Shown one piece after another: positions 7,202-14,106 of a stretch of DNA of 23,323 bases. Below the pieces are notes generated by a model. The model saw nothing but the letters and a program-made list of their open reading frames with translations. It ran no database searches and was not told where the DNA came from. The stretch comes from Thermoplasmatota archaeon (lineage in GTDB: Archaea > Thermoplasmatota > Thermoplasmata > UBA10834). Each line of letters opens with the position of its first letter. Position 1 is the stretch's first letter. Location of the stretch: assembly GCA_030836605.1 (NCBI GenBank), contig JAUPMC010000021.1, positions 1 through 23,323 on the forward strand. Reading direction: 5' to 3'. The translations under genes and the position numbers were made by a program.

Positions 7202-9601
7202 CTTCCTGCCGAACACGGGCTCGCTCTCCCTCTCGGACGCCTCGCGGGCGCTCGCCCGGGCCGTCTCTCCGAGCTTGCCCAACTGTCGGACCTTCTTCTC
7301 GAACGTGTCGACGAACTTGGGGAGCACCTTGTAGATCGGGAGCAGCATCGGCATGAACGTGACGCGCTCCCTGCCTATCCCGAGCCGGTCCAGCTCCGGC
7401 CAGAGCGCCTTGAGCCGCTCCTCCACGACATGGGCGAGCTCGCCTCCCTCCTCGTCCGAGAGCATGACGCCGTCCGCCCCGGCCGCGAACGCCTTTAGTA
7501 TCTCCTTCCTCGCGAACCTCGCCGCGGACGGGAGCCTGAGTATCCTGATGGCCGCTGGGTACTCCAGCCTCGCGGTGCCAGCGGTGTCCGCGGCCACGTA
7601 CGCGAGCACGTCCCCGAACACGCCGAGGACGCGCACATCGTCCGAGGGGGCCGCGAGCAAACCCTCGACCGCCGCGGCGACCTGCCGGTCTGTGTAGTGG
7701 GCGAGGTCGAACACCCTGACGGGGCACTCGGACACGCATGCGCCGCAGCCTATGCACGCGATCTGGTCGACCTGGGGGAGGTCGCCGACGGCCACCGCGT
7801 TCACGGGGCACACGGCCTCGCAGGCCATGCACTTGGTGCACCTCGAGGCGTCCACGATCTGCGCCTTCACGGGGTCCAGGAGCATCCTGCCCGTCCCGAG
7901 GAACTCGATCACGTGGGCGGCCGTGCTGCGTCCATCCACGACGCTGTCCCTGACATCCTTGGGCCCGAGGACCGCGCCCGCGGCGAACACGCCGCTCCTG
8001 TGCGAGGACACCGGGTCCAGTTTCGGATGCTTCTCGGACACGAACCCGTCCTCGCCGAGGGGCACCTTGAGCACCTTCGCGAGCGCGTCCGTGCCGGTGG
8101 ACGGGACCATGGCCGTGCAGAGCACGACCGTGTCGAACTCGTTCTCTATGACCTCGCCGAGCGTGACGTCCTCGGCCCTGACCATGATGCCAGTCTTGCC
8201 CTTCTGGATGTCGGAGACCTTTCCGTGGATGTACTTGACCCCGAACTCCTCCATGGAGCGGACGTAGAACTCCTCGAAGCCCCTCCCGGCCGACCTGATG
8301 TCGATGTAGTAGACGTAGACCTGCATGTACGGGAAGGTCTTCCGGAGTATGACGGCCTGCTTGATGGCGTAGTTGCAGCAGATCTTGCTGCAGTAGGGCA
8401 TCCCGGTCTTCCTCGTCCGCGAGCCGGCGCACAGGACGAACGCGACCTTCTTGACCCTGTTCCCGTCGGCCTTCCGCTTCAGGACCATGCCTGCCCCGCA
8501 CTCGTTTATCATCAGCCGCTCCATCTGCGTCGCCGTGATGACGTCGGGCATGGAAGTGTCGTACTCGTGCAGGCGGTGCACATCGAACAGGTCGAACCCG
8601 GTCGCGACGATGATGGCGCCGACCAGGAGCTCCTCGAACCGCTCAGGCGCGTCCATGTCGATCGCCTTGGCCGCGCATACCTTGGCGCAGGCCCCGCACT
8701 CCTTGCAGTTCTCGAAGTCGACCACGTACGACGCGGGGACCGCCTGCGGGAACGGCTTGTGGATGGCCTTACGCTCGTAGAGGCCCTCCTCGAACTCGTT
8801 CGGGACCTTCACAGGACAGACCTTCTCGCACTTCGCGCACCCGATGCACTTCTTGGGGTCGACGCCCCGGGGGGCGACCTTGACCTTGACCCTGTAGTTC
8901 CCTGGGGTCCCCTCTACGGAGACCACCTCGGCCCGCGTGTACAGGACCACGTTCGGGTTCGCCGCCACCTCCACCATCCGGGGGCTGAGGATGCACGGGG
9001 CGCAGTCGAGCGTCGGGAACGTCTTGCTCAGCTGGGCCATCCTGCCACCGACGGAAGCGTTCCTCTCGACCAGGTGGACCTTGTACCCTGAGTTGGCGAG
9101 CTGCAGCGAGGCGGATATGCCCGCGATCCCGCCGCCGATTACGAGCGCGTCCCTCGACATGGGGATCTCGACGGGCACGAGCTCCTCGAGGAGACCGGCC
9201 CTCCTGACGCCTCCGCTCACGAGGTCCTTGGCCTTCCTCGTCGCCTCGGCCTTGTCCTTGTGCACCCAGGAGCACTGCTCCCTCAGGTTGACCATCTCGA
9301 GGACGTACGGGTTCAGGCCGGCGTCCTGGAGCGTCTTCCTGAACGTCTTCTCGTGCATCTTCGGGGAGCACGAGGCGACCACGACCTTCGTCAGGCCGAG
9401 CGCCTTTATGTCCTCGGCGATCTGGTTCTGGCCCGGCTCGGAACACGTGTACACATTGTCCCTGCTGACCACCACTCCGTCGAGTGAGTTAGCGTAATCG
9501 GCCACGGCCTTGCAGTCCACGGTGCCGCCGATGTTCGTCCCGCAATGGCACACGTAGACGCCGATCCTCTCCGGCTTAGCCTTCTTCTCCTCCTCGGGCA
9601 T
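7196..9601 (-). CDS. hdrA: HdrA-like FAD/iron-sulfur protein with degenerate MvhD-like C-terminal domain
   Basis: HdrA is the flavin subunit of heterodisulfide reductase-type complexes, where it can bifurcate electrons between ferredoxin and a disulfide or other acceptor. This 801-residue protein has the HdrA N-terminus (VCHCGTNIGG, Cys18/Cys20; YTCSEPGQ; ASCSPKMHEKTFR), an FAD-binding Rossmann motif VIGGGIAGISASLQL near residue 155, LDCAPCILSPRM, inserted ferredoxin motifs starting at Cys252 and Cys299, PYCSKICCNYAIKQA, and two C-terminal 4Fe-4S motifs from Cys588 and Cys616. Residues from about 656 to 780 follow the MvhD (hydrogenase delta subunit) pattern (AADTAGTARLEYP, ILKAFAAGADGV) but all MvhD cluster cysteines are replaced. 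No hdrB, hdrC, hydrogenase or formate dehydrogenase gene is nearby, so the partner is unknown. Start is ATG at 9601 with GAGGGT just upstream. Confidence 0.9.
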   Translation of the reverse strand: MPEEEKKAKPERIGVYVCHCGTNIGGTVDCKAVADYANSLDGVVVSRDNVYTCSEPGQNQIAEDIKALGLTKVVVASCSPKMHEKTFRKTLQDAGLNPYVLEMVNLREQCSWVHKDKAEATRKAKDLVSGGVRRAGLLEELVPVEIPMSRDALVIGGGIAGISASLQLANSGYKVHLVERNASVGGRMAQLSKTFPTLDCAPCILSPRMVEVAANPNVVLYTRAEVVSVEGTPGNYRVKVKVAPRGVDPKKCIGCAKCEKVCPVKVPNEFEEGLYERKAIHKPFPQAVPASYVVDFENCKECGACAKVCAAKAIDMDAPERFEELLVGAIIVATGFDLFDVHRLHEYDTSMPDVITATQMERLMINECGAGMVLKRKADGNRVKKVAFVLCAGSRTRKTGMPYCSKICCNYAIKQAVILRKTFPYMQVYVYYIDIRSAGRGFEEFYVRSMEEFGVKYIHGKVSDIQKGKTGIMVRAEDVTLGEVIENEFDTVVLCTAMVPSTGTDALAKVLKVPLGEDGFVSEKHPKLDPVSSHRSGVFAAGAVLGPKDVRDSVVDGRSTAAHVIEFLGTGRMLLDPVKAQIVDASRCTKCMACEAVCPVNAVAVGDLPQVDQIACIGCGACVSECPVRVFDLAHYTDRQVAAAVEGLLAAPSDDVRVLGVFGDVLAYVAADTAGTARLEYPAAIRILRLPSAARFARKEILKAFAAGADGVMLSDEEGGELAHVVEERLKALWPELDRLGIGRERVTFMPMLLPIYKVLPKFVDTFEKKVRQLGKLGETARASAREASERESEPVFGRKG

Positions 9602-9908
9602 CTTGACCCTCGGGAATCGGCTCCGAGGTTATTGGTGCTTTGGGTCGAAGGAGCGAGAATGGACCCCTCGCTAGCAGACGGGCCCCTGCTGACGAGGAGG
9701 GCGGGGCCACACGCGCGCGGGAGAGCGACGCTCTACTGGCGTCGATTCCCTATAACGCAACTATATATATGTCGGCCAGGTTATTTAGACACTGTCAGAG
9801 GGCGCGCACGGCACCGCGCGGACGCCGTCCCCGATGCGGGCGCGTACGACCGAGACGACTTCCCCCGAACGATTCATGGCCTTATGACCGGACGTTAGGA
9901 GAGGCAGG
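9602..9908. other. Intergenic region between divergent hdrA and the composite KaiC-like gene
   Basis: These 307 nt separate two divergent genes. I see no convincing gene. The left part should contain the hdrA promoter; only a weak element (CCAATAACC on the minus strand, about 35 nt before the hdrA ATG) is visible. The right part has a strong TATA sequence at 9761-9771 and AT-rich stretches at 9749-9758 and 9779-9790. The last 110 nt are GC-rich and would be the 5' leader of the downstream gene. They contain a small perfect hairpin (GGAC-GCC-GTCC, 9820-9830). Confidence 0.6.
9761..9771 (+). promoter_or_regulatory. TATA box upstream of the composite KaiC-like gene
   Basis: CTATATATATG is a near-ideal archaeal TATA box within GC-rich surroundings. 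At canonical spacing transcription would start near 9793, which gives an unusually long leader of about 115 nt before the ATG at 9909. The alternating sequence reads almost the same on the other strand, so direction is an inference from the neighbouring gene. Confidence 0.5.
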
Positions 9909-12287
9909 ATGCCGAAGAAGGAGCAGAAGGAGAGTGTGAAGTGCCCCGGGTGCGGGCACGAGTCACCACCCGAATCCAAGGTGTGCCCCAACTGCTCGGA
10001 GCAGTTGCCAAGCGAGCCTGAGGCATCGCCGGGCTCCGGCGTCCAGGAGCTCATGGCCGTCCCTGGCATCGGGGACGCGAAGGCCCATGTGTTGTACAAG
10101 GCGGGCTACAAGACGGTCAAGGACCTCCAGGAGGCCGACCCGGAGGAACTCGCGGGAGTGAAAGGGATAGGCGACAAGCTCGCCGCGAAGATCATCGAGG
10201 GGGCGCAGTCCGTCCCCAAGCCCACGAACGAGGGCCTGGCCGGCTGGCTCTCCGGGCGGGACGATGGGCTCTCCGATTGGCTCTCAGGACGCGAGGAGAC
10301 GGCGAAACAGGAGACCCCCACGCAGGAGGAGACGGCCTACGACGAGACCCTGGCGAAGTGGCTCTCGGGCTCTGAGGAGGGCCTGGACTCGTGGCTCCAG
10401 GAGCCCATCGCCACAAAACAGGAGGCTAGGACCGGCCCCCCGCCAGAGGTGCTCATCGAGCACGAGGCCGAGCTGGCCAAGCTGCGCGAGTCGCTCAGGG
10501 ACCTGCTCGAGAAGTACGAAGGGGAGGCGTTCGACCCCGGGGCGGTCGTCGAGGAACTCGCGAAGGCGAGGGCGGAGGTCGAGGCCGAGGCCGGGCGCAG
10601 GAAGCGGCTCGAGGAGGAGCTGGAGAACGTCAAGCGGGGCAGCATAGCTGTAATCAAGTTCATCAAGAAGCAACAGGGAGGGACGGCGGACGCGGAGAGC
10701 CTGGCCGACCAGCTCGCGACCGAGATGTCCATCCGGGAGAACCTCGAGCTCAAGGTCATGGAGCTCGAGACGCTCGTCGCCGGCCTGAGGGAGAAGGCGG
10801 AGAGGAGTACGGCCGCGATGCCGCCGGAGGCCCAGGTCCTCAGGAGGCAGGAGCTCGAGCTCACCGAGAAGAAGGCGAAGGTCGACGCGCTCGAGCACCA
10901 GCTGAGGGCGAAGGAGGAGGCACTCAAGGAGGGGCTCATCAGCTACGGGCAGCTGCCGCCCGTCTTGGGCGGCTCGTCCGTGGAGCAGGTGGAGGCCGCA
11001 GCGGACAAGGAGAAGGCGATGATGGACGAGATCCACGCGCTCCAGGCGAAGCTGTCGCAGTCCGAGATGGACATGAAGCACATGGAAGAGAAACTCGACA
11101 TCGCCGAGGGCGGCAGGAAGGACGTGGACCCGGAGCTCACCAAGAAGCTCAACCTGGCGCAGGGCCTCGAGAAGTCCGTCGGGATACGCGACCAGGAGAT
11201 CCAGCGGCTGAAGGAGGAGGTCCGCATCAGAGAGGACGAGATGACCAAGCTGAAGGAGCCGCTCGCGTACAAGGAGCAGGAGATGAACCGGCGCGAGGAC
11301 GACCTGATGTACAGGGAGAGGCTGCTCCAGGAGGAGCTGAAGAGGGTCGCCCAGCAGAAGCTCGACATCGGCTCCGGCGACGAGATCACGCTCAAGAAGA
11401 GGCTCGAGGAGCTCCAGGGCCAGATCACCCAGAAGGAAGAGGAGGTCAGGAACAAGGAGAAGTACCTCTCGATGAAGGAGGAGGACCTCAGGGCGAGGGA
11501 GCAGGGCCTCATCGGCGAGGAGATAGAGAAGAGGGAACAGGACCGCATCCTGGAGCTCAAGCAGGAGAAGGTCAAGACCGGCACATCGAGGCTGGACGAC
11601 CTGCTGCTCGGGGGCATACCGTTCGGCTCGAACGTGCTCATATACGGCCCTCCGTTCACTGGGAAGGAGGTCCTGATGAACTCGTTCATCGCGGACGGCC
11701 TGAAGAAGGGTGTGCCCGCGATCTGGGTCATCACGGAGAAGTCTGCCAAGGAGATCCGCGACGAGATGATGTTCGTCATATCAGGGTACGAGGAGTACGA
11801 GAAGCGCGGATTGGTCAGGTACATAGACACTTACTCGAGGAGCATGGGGGACGAGTCCAAGGACGAGTACACGGAGTACGTCGAGGCCCCGACCGATTAC
11901 GAGTCCATACAGAAGGCCATCGAGGCGACCGCGAAGGAGTTCCTGTCCAAACACGAGTACTACAGGCTCGCGTTCAGGTCGATATCGACTCTCATAGCGT
12001 ACCTGGACCCGAACACGGCGTTCAGGTTCCTGAGCCCCGTCGTCGGGCGGCGCAAGAGGGACAAGGCAGTCTCGATGTTCACGATCGAGAAGGGCGTCCA
12101 CGGCGAGCAGGAGATCCAGATGCTGGGCTCGCTCATGGACGGCATGATAGAGTTCAAGCTCGAGAATTTGAACACGTTCATGTCGGTCAAGGGCATCTGC
12201 GAGGTCCAGTCCCGCGCGTTCATCAGATACTCCGCGACGAAGTCCGGCCTCAACATCGGCTCGTTCTCTCTGGACCACATCAGGTGA
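9909..12287 (+). CDS. Composite protein: zinc ribbon, helix-hairpin-helix, WLSG repeats, long coiled coil, KaiC/RAD55-like domain
   Basis: This 792-residue protein has no name that I know. An N-terminal zinc ribbon (Cys12, 15, 26, 29) is followed by a helix-hairpin-helix module (residues about 45-100; VPGIGDAKAHVLYKAG and VKGIGDKLAAKII), usually DNA-binding or a protein interface. Next come four W-L motifs in two pairs (Trp113/124 and Trp151/162, each pair 11 residues apart), then a charged heptad-rich coiled coil from about 175 to 550. The last 240 residues resemble the RecA-fold KaiC/RAD55 family (TGTSRLDDLLLGGIPFGSNV). Walker A is GPPFTGKEV, with Glu587 where Thr/Ser is expected, and the Walker B position reads LAFRSISTL, with Arg690 where Asp is usual. 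ATP hydrolysis is therefore doubtful. Related domains occur in ArlH and in signalling ATPases, and a filament operon lies nearby. Start is ATG 9909 with AGGAGAGGCAGG before it. Confidence 0.85.
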   Translation: MPKKEQKESVKCPGCGHESPPESKVCPNCSEQLPSEPEASPGSGVQELMAVPGIGDAKAHVLYKAGYKTVKDLQEADPEELAGVKGIGDKLAAKIIEGAQSVPKPTNEGLAGWLSGRDDGLSDWLSGREETAKQETPTQEETAYDETLAKWLSGSEEGLDSWLQEPIATKQEARTGPPPEVLIEHEAELAKLRESLRDLLEKYEGEAFDPGAVVEELAKARAEVEAEAGRRKRLEEELENVKRGSIAVIKFIKKQQGGTADAESLADQLATEMSIRENLELKVMELETLVAGLREKAERSTAAMPPEAQVLRRQELELTEKKAKVDALEHQLRAKEEALKEGLISYGQLPPVLGGSSVEQVEAAADKEKAMMDEIHALQAKLSQSEMDMKHMEEKLDIAEGGRKDVDPELTKKLNLAQGLEKSVGIRDQEIQRLKEEVRIREDEMTKLKEPLAYKEQEMNRREDDLMYRERLLQEELKRVAQQKLDIGSGDEITLKKRLEELQGQITQKEEEVRNKEKYLSMKEEDLRAREQGLIGEEIEKREQDRILELKQEKVKTGTSRLDDLLLGGIPFGSNVLIYGPPFTGKEVLMNSFIADGLKKGVPAIWVITEKSAKEIRDEMMFVISGYEEYEKRGLVRYIDTYSRSMGDESKDEYTEYVEAPTDYESIQKAIEATAKEFLSKHEYYRLAFRSISTLIAYLDPNTAFRFLSPVVGRRKRDKAVSMFTIEKGVHGEQEIQMLGSLMDGMIEFKLENLNTFMSVKGICEVQSRAFIRYSATKSGLNIGSFSLDHIR

Positions 12288-12293
12288 TGGGGT

Positions 12294-12731
12294 TCAAGCG
12301 ACTTCCATGGAGGACTTGTGGTCCTTCGCCTTGGGCATCTTCGTGTCCTTCTTCATGGCGACTTGCGGCGGAGGCAGAGGCGGCGGGAGCCCCAGGTCCC
12401 TCGCGACGACCACTGACGCGGGCATGCAGTTCGCGAAGATCGCGCCGAGAATCGGGTTGAAAACCTCTGGCGGGAGCTCCTTCTTGTTGGCCCACTGGGA
12501 GGCGATCGCCCTCGCGTCCCCGTCCCAGACGATCCTCCCCTCGATCTTGATCAGGCCCACGCCGACATAGCTGACCGTGAACGTGAAGTCGAGGAGGGCG
12601 GCGGTCTCTGACTGCGCGGATATGCTCGTCACGGATGTGTTGTGGTCCACCCTCAGCTGCGGCGGGCGCTCCCCGAGCTTGCTGAACCTCTTGGCATCCA
12701 TCGACACGAGCTCGAACGATTTGATAGGCAT
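12294..12731 (-). CDS. Conserved-looking archaeal protein, possible SecB-like chaperone fold
   Basis: This is a 145-residue protein. The first part (SFELVSMDAKRFSK) and the alternating hydrophobic strands (LLDFTFTVSYVGVGLIKIEG) suggest an antiparallel beta sheet. These are followed by LPPEVFNPILGAIFANC and VVVARDLGLPPPLPPPQV, a helix and a proline-rich segment. The order (long beta strands, helix with P-x-V/L, LP-rich loop) recalls the SecB fold and archaeal SecB-like proteins, but I cannot confirm this by alignment. The tail (about residues 125-145) is basic and likely disordered. Start is ATG at 12731, with GGGGG in AGGGGGATGTGA about 9 nt upstream as ribosome site. It is convergent with the KaiC-like composite gene (6 nt gap) and lies downstream of tRNA-Phe on the same strand, so readthrough from the tRNA promoter is possible. 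Confidence 0.65.
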   Translation of the reverse strand: MPIKSFELVSMDAKRFSKLGERPPQLRVDHNTSVTSISAQSETAALLDFTFTVSYVGVGLIKIEGRIVWDGDARAIASQWANKKELPPEVFNPILGAIFANCMPASVVVARDLGLPPPLPPPQVAMKKDTKMPKAKDHKSSMEVA

Positions 12732-12812
12732 GCGTCACATCCCCCTGTAGGCCTCGATGCGCTTGCGCCGGCATGAAGCTATTCCATTGGCGCAGGCGCT
12801 AGTGAGTCCGAG

Positions 12813-12886
12813 TGCCGTGGGCCGGACTTGAACCAGCGACTTCAAGATCTTCAGTCTTGCACTCTCCCAAACTGAGTTACCACGGC
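12813..12886 (-). tRNA. tRNA-Phe (anticodon GAA)
   Basis: 74 nt fold into a complete cloverleaf on the minus strand. The acceptor stem GCCGTGG pairs with CCACGGC and the discriminator is A. The D arm is ACTC/GAGT, the anticodon stem CAAGA/TCTTG with loop CTGAAGA gives anticodon GAA, the variable loop is AAGTC, and the T arm is GCTGG/CCGGC (one G-U pair) with loop TTCAAGT. The 3' CCA is not encoded, as is common in archaea. There is no intron. A TATA box lies about 40 nt upstream of the mature 5' end. Confidence 0.97.
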
Positions 12887-12920
12887 ATTCAGGCGGGATT
12901 TGGCAGTTAGGCGTATCTCC

Positions 12921-12929
12921 GTATTAAAC
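12921..12929 (-). promoter_or_regulatory. TATA box of tRNA-Phe
   Basis: GTTTAATAC on the minus strand. At normal spacing the transcript begins near 12899, giving a 5' leader of about 13 nt to be removed by RNase P. Confidence 0.55.
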
Positions 12930-13051
12930 CTTCCCCGGTGGGCGGCCGCGGTCCGGCGCACGACTTCCCCCGAGGGTCGTCCGGACGGCCGGAGAACGTC
13001 TCCCTGGCCTGTTTCCCGGAGGCGTATTCCAGACGATAGCAAAAACGACAT

Positions 13052-13065
13052 CTTTAAATATATAC
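13052..13065 (+). promoter_or_regulatory. TATA box of the filament operon
   Basis: CTTTAAATATATAC in an AT-rich stretch, the strongest TATA candidate in the right half of the window. A transcript start near 13085 gives a leader of about 24 nt before the ATG at 13109, with GGTGG just upstream as ribosome site. The five genes that follow overlap or are separated by a few bases, so this is probably the only promoter of the operon. Between it and the tRNA TATA (12930-13050) I see only GC-rich sequence without a gene. Confidence 0.6.
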
Positions 13066-13108
13066 CATACGCTGATTAGGTTGCTTCAGTAACCCCCTCG
13101 GTGGTAGG

Positions 13109-14098
13109 ATGGATTTGTCACACCTGCGACTCTGTTATTGTAGAAACTCTGCGATCGAATGCACGAAGAAGTCACCGAGGTGGGACGACGAGGGCGTTTC
13201 CGCGACCATAGGCACGATCATGTCCCTCCTAGTCTTCCTCACAATGATGGGCATGTTCACAAACCAGTTCGTCCCCGTTTGGATGAGCGACAACGAGAGC
13301 ACCCACATGGCGGACGCGATGACGCAGATTATCGGGCTCAAGGCCGACATCGACGGCATGGTGGTGGACTACTCCGACAGCCAGCTGGCTCCCGCCCCGA
13401 TAGTGGCGCCGATCACTCTGCACGCGCCAGGCATACCCATATTCGCCGAGGCTACCTCCGGCATCTTGCAGTTCAACCATGAGACGATGTACGCGAAGCC
13501 GTGCTTGAACGTGTCCTACGACGAGGGAGGCACCGACGGGTACGTCCTCGGGCCGACCACTGGCGGGCACTCTGGAGGGTATCTGTCCCTCTATTCCCCC
13601 AACAGGTACTACGTCGAGCAGCGCCTCATCTACGAGAACGGCGCGGTCATACTGAACCAGACGGACGGGGAGTTCGTCGTCACCGGCCCGCAGTTCGCCG
13701 TCAGCGACGTGTCCGGCAGCCGGGTCGTGAAGATTACCCAGGTGTCCATGCTGGGCATGAACAAGACCATAGGCGGCACGGGGACCAAACTCGTGAACGC
13801 CGAGATGTTGTACGCTGGCACCACGGAGCTGAGGAACGACGGTGGCAACGACGTCACGATATCCATAGTGTCCATATACGGCTCCGCGTGGGAGAACTAC
13901 TTCAAGAACGCGTTGAACGGGTCCCTGGCGGACCTCGACTACACCTCGGACTACTCGGTGTCCAAGGAGGCGTACCCGTTCGTGTACCTTGGCAGGAGCA
14001 TTCACTACTATGTGGTGACCGTCGTCATCCACGATGTCAATATCCTAGAACACTCCCGTGCGACGTTGCAGGTCTCGTTGGGAGATGTGGCTGCTTAG
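13109..14098 (+). CDS. Type IV pilin/archaellin-like secreted protein (first gene of filament operon)
   Basis: 329 residues. After a 29-residue charged leader comes the sequence RWDDEG|VSATIGTIMSLLVF, then a single hydrophobic stretch (residues 30-50) and no other membrane span. A charged leader ending in Gly, followed by V-S-x-x-I-G-T and a hydrophobic helix, is the archaeal class III signal pattern that is cut by a PibD/FlaK-type prepilin peptidase and assembles into type IV filaments; cleavage after Gly29 is my inference. The remainder (about 280 residues) is rich in Thr/Ser/Gly/Asn and beta-strand-like, as an exposed domain would be. It is larger than most archaeal major pilins and could be a minor or tip pilin. 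Start is ATG 13109. The stop TAG (14096-14098) is 6 nt before the next start. Confidence 0.75.
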   Translation: MDLSHLRLCYCRNSAIECTKKSPRWDDEGVSATIGTIMSLLVFLTMMGMFTNQFVPVWMSDNESTHMADAMTQIIGLKADIDGMVVDYSDSQLAPAPIVAPITLHAPGIPIFAEATSGILQFNHETMYAKPCLNVSYDEGGTDGYVLGPTTGGHSGGYLSLYSPNRYYVEQRLIYENGAVILNQTDGEFVVTGPQFAVSDVSGSRVVKITQVSMLGMNKTIGGTGTKLVNAEMLYAGTTELRNDGGNDVTISIVSIYGSAWENYFKNALNGSLADLDYTSDYSVSKEAYPFVYLGRSIHYYVVTVVIHDVNILEHSRATLQVSLGDVAA

Positions 14099-14106
14099 GA
14101 GGTGAT
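14098..14106 (+). promoter_or_regulatory. Perfect Shine-Dalgarno GGAGGTGAT overlapping the start of ATPase 1
   Basis: GGAGGTGAT matches the full complement of the archaeal 16S 3' end. It begins on the last base of the preceding stop codon and runs into the ATG at 14105, which leaves only 2 nt between GGAGG and the ATG. This is shorter than usual and suggests termination-reinitiation coupling with the pilin-like gene. No better downstream start codon is close. Confidence 0.5.

Noticed and set aside
7122..8501. 459-residue open frame on the same strand as hdrA in another frame
   Set aside because: It is an Arg/Gly-rich shadow of hdrA with no start context or domain.
7196..9601. Evidence for a methanogen
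   Set aside because: HdrA alone is widespread in non-methanogenic archaea and bacteria, and no methanogenesis gene is in the window.
9640..9939. Small plus-strand frames in the 9602-9908 spacer
   Set aside because: They are Arg-rich, lack ribosome sites and overlap the composite gene start or the hdrA start, so they look like chance frames.
9909..12287. Assignment as ArlH or as circadian KaiC
   Set aside because: ArlH and KaiC lack the zinc ribbon, HhH and long coiled coil, and the Walker motifs here are altered. Only a family-level resemblance of the last 240 residues is supported.
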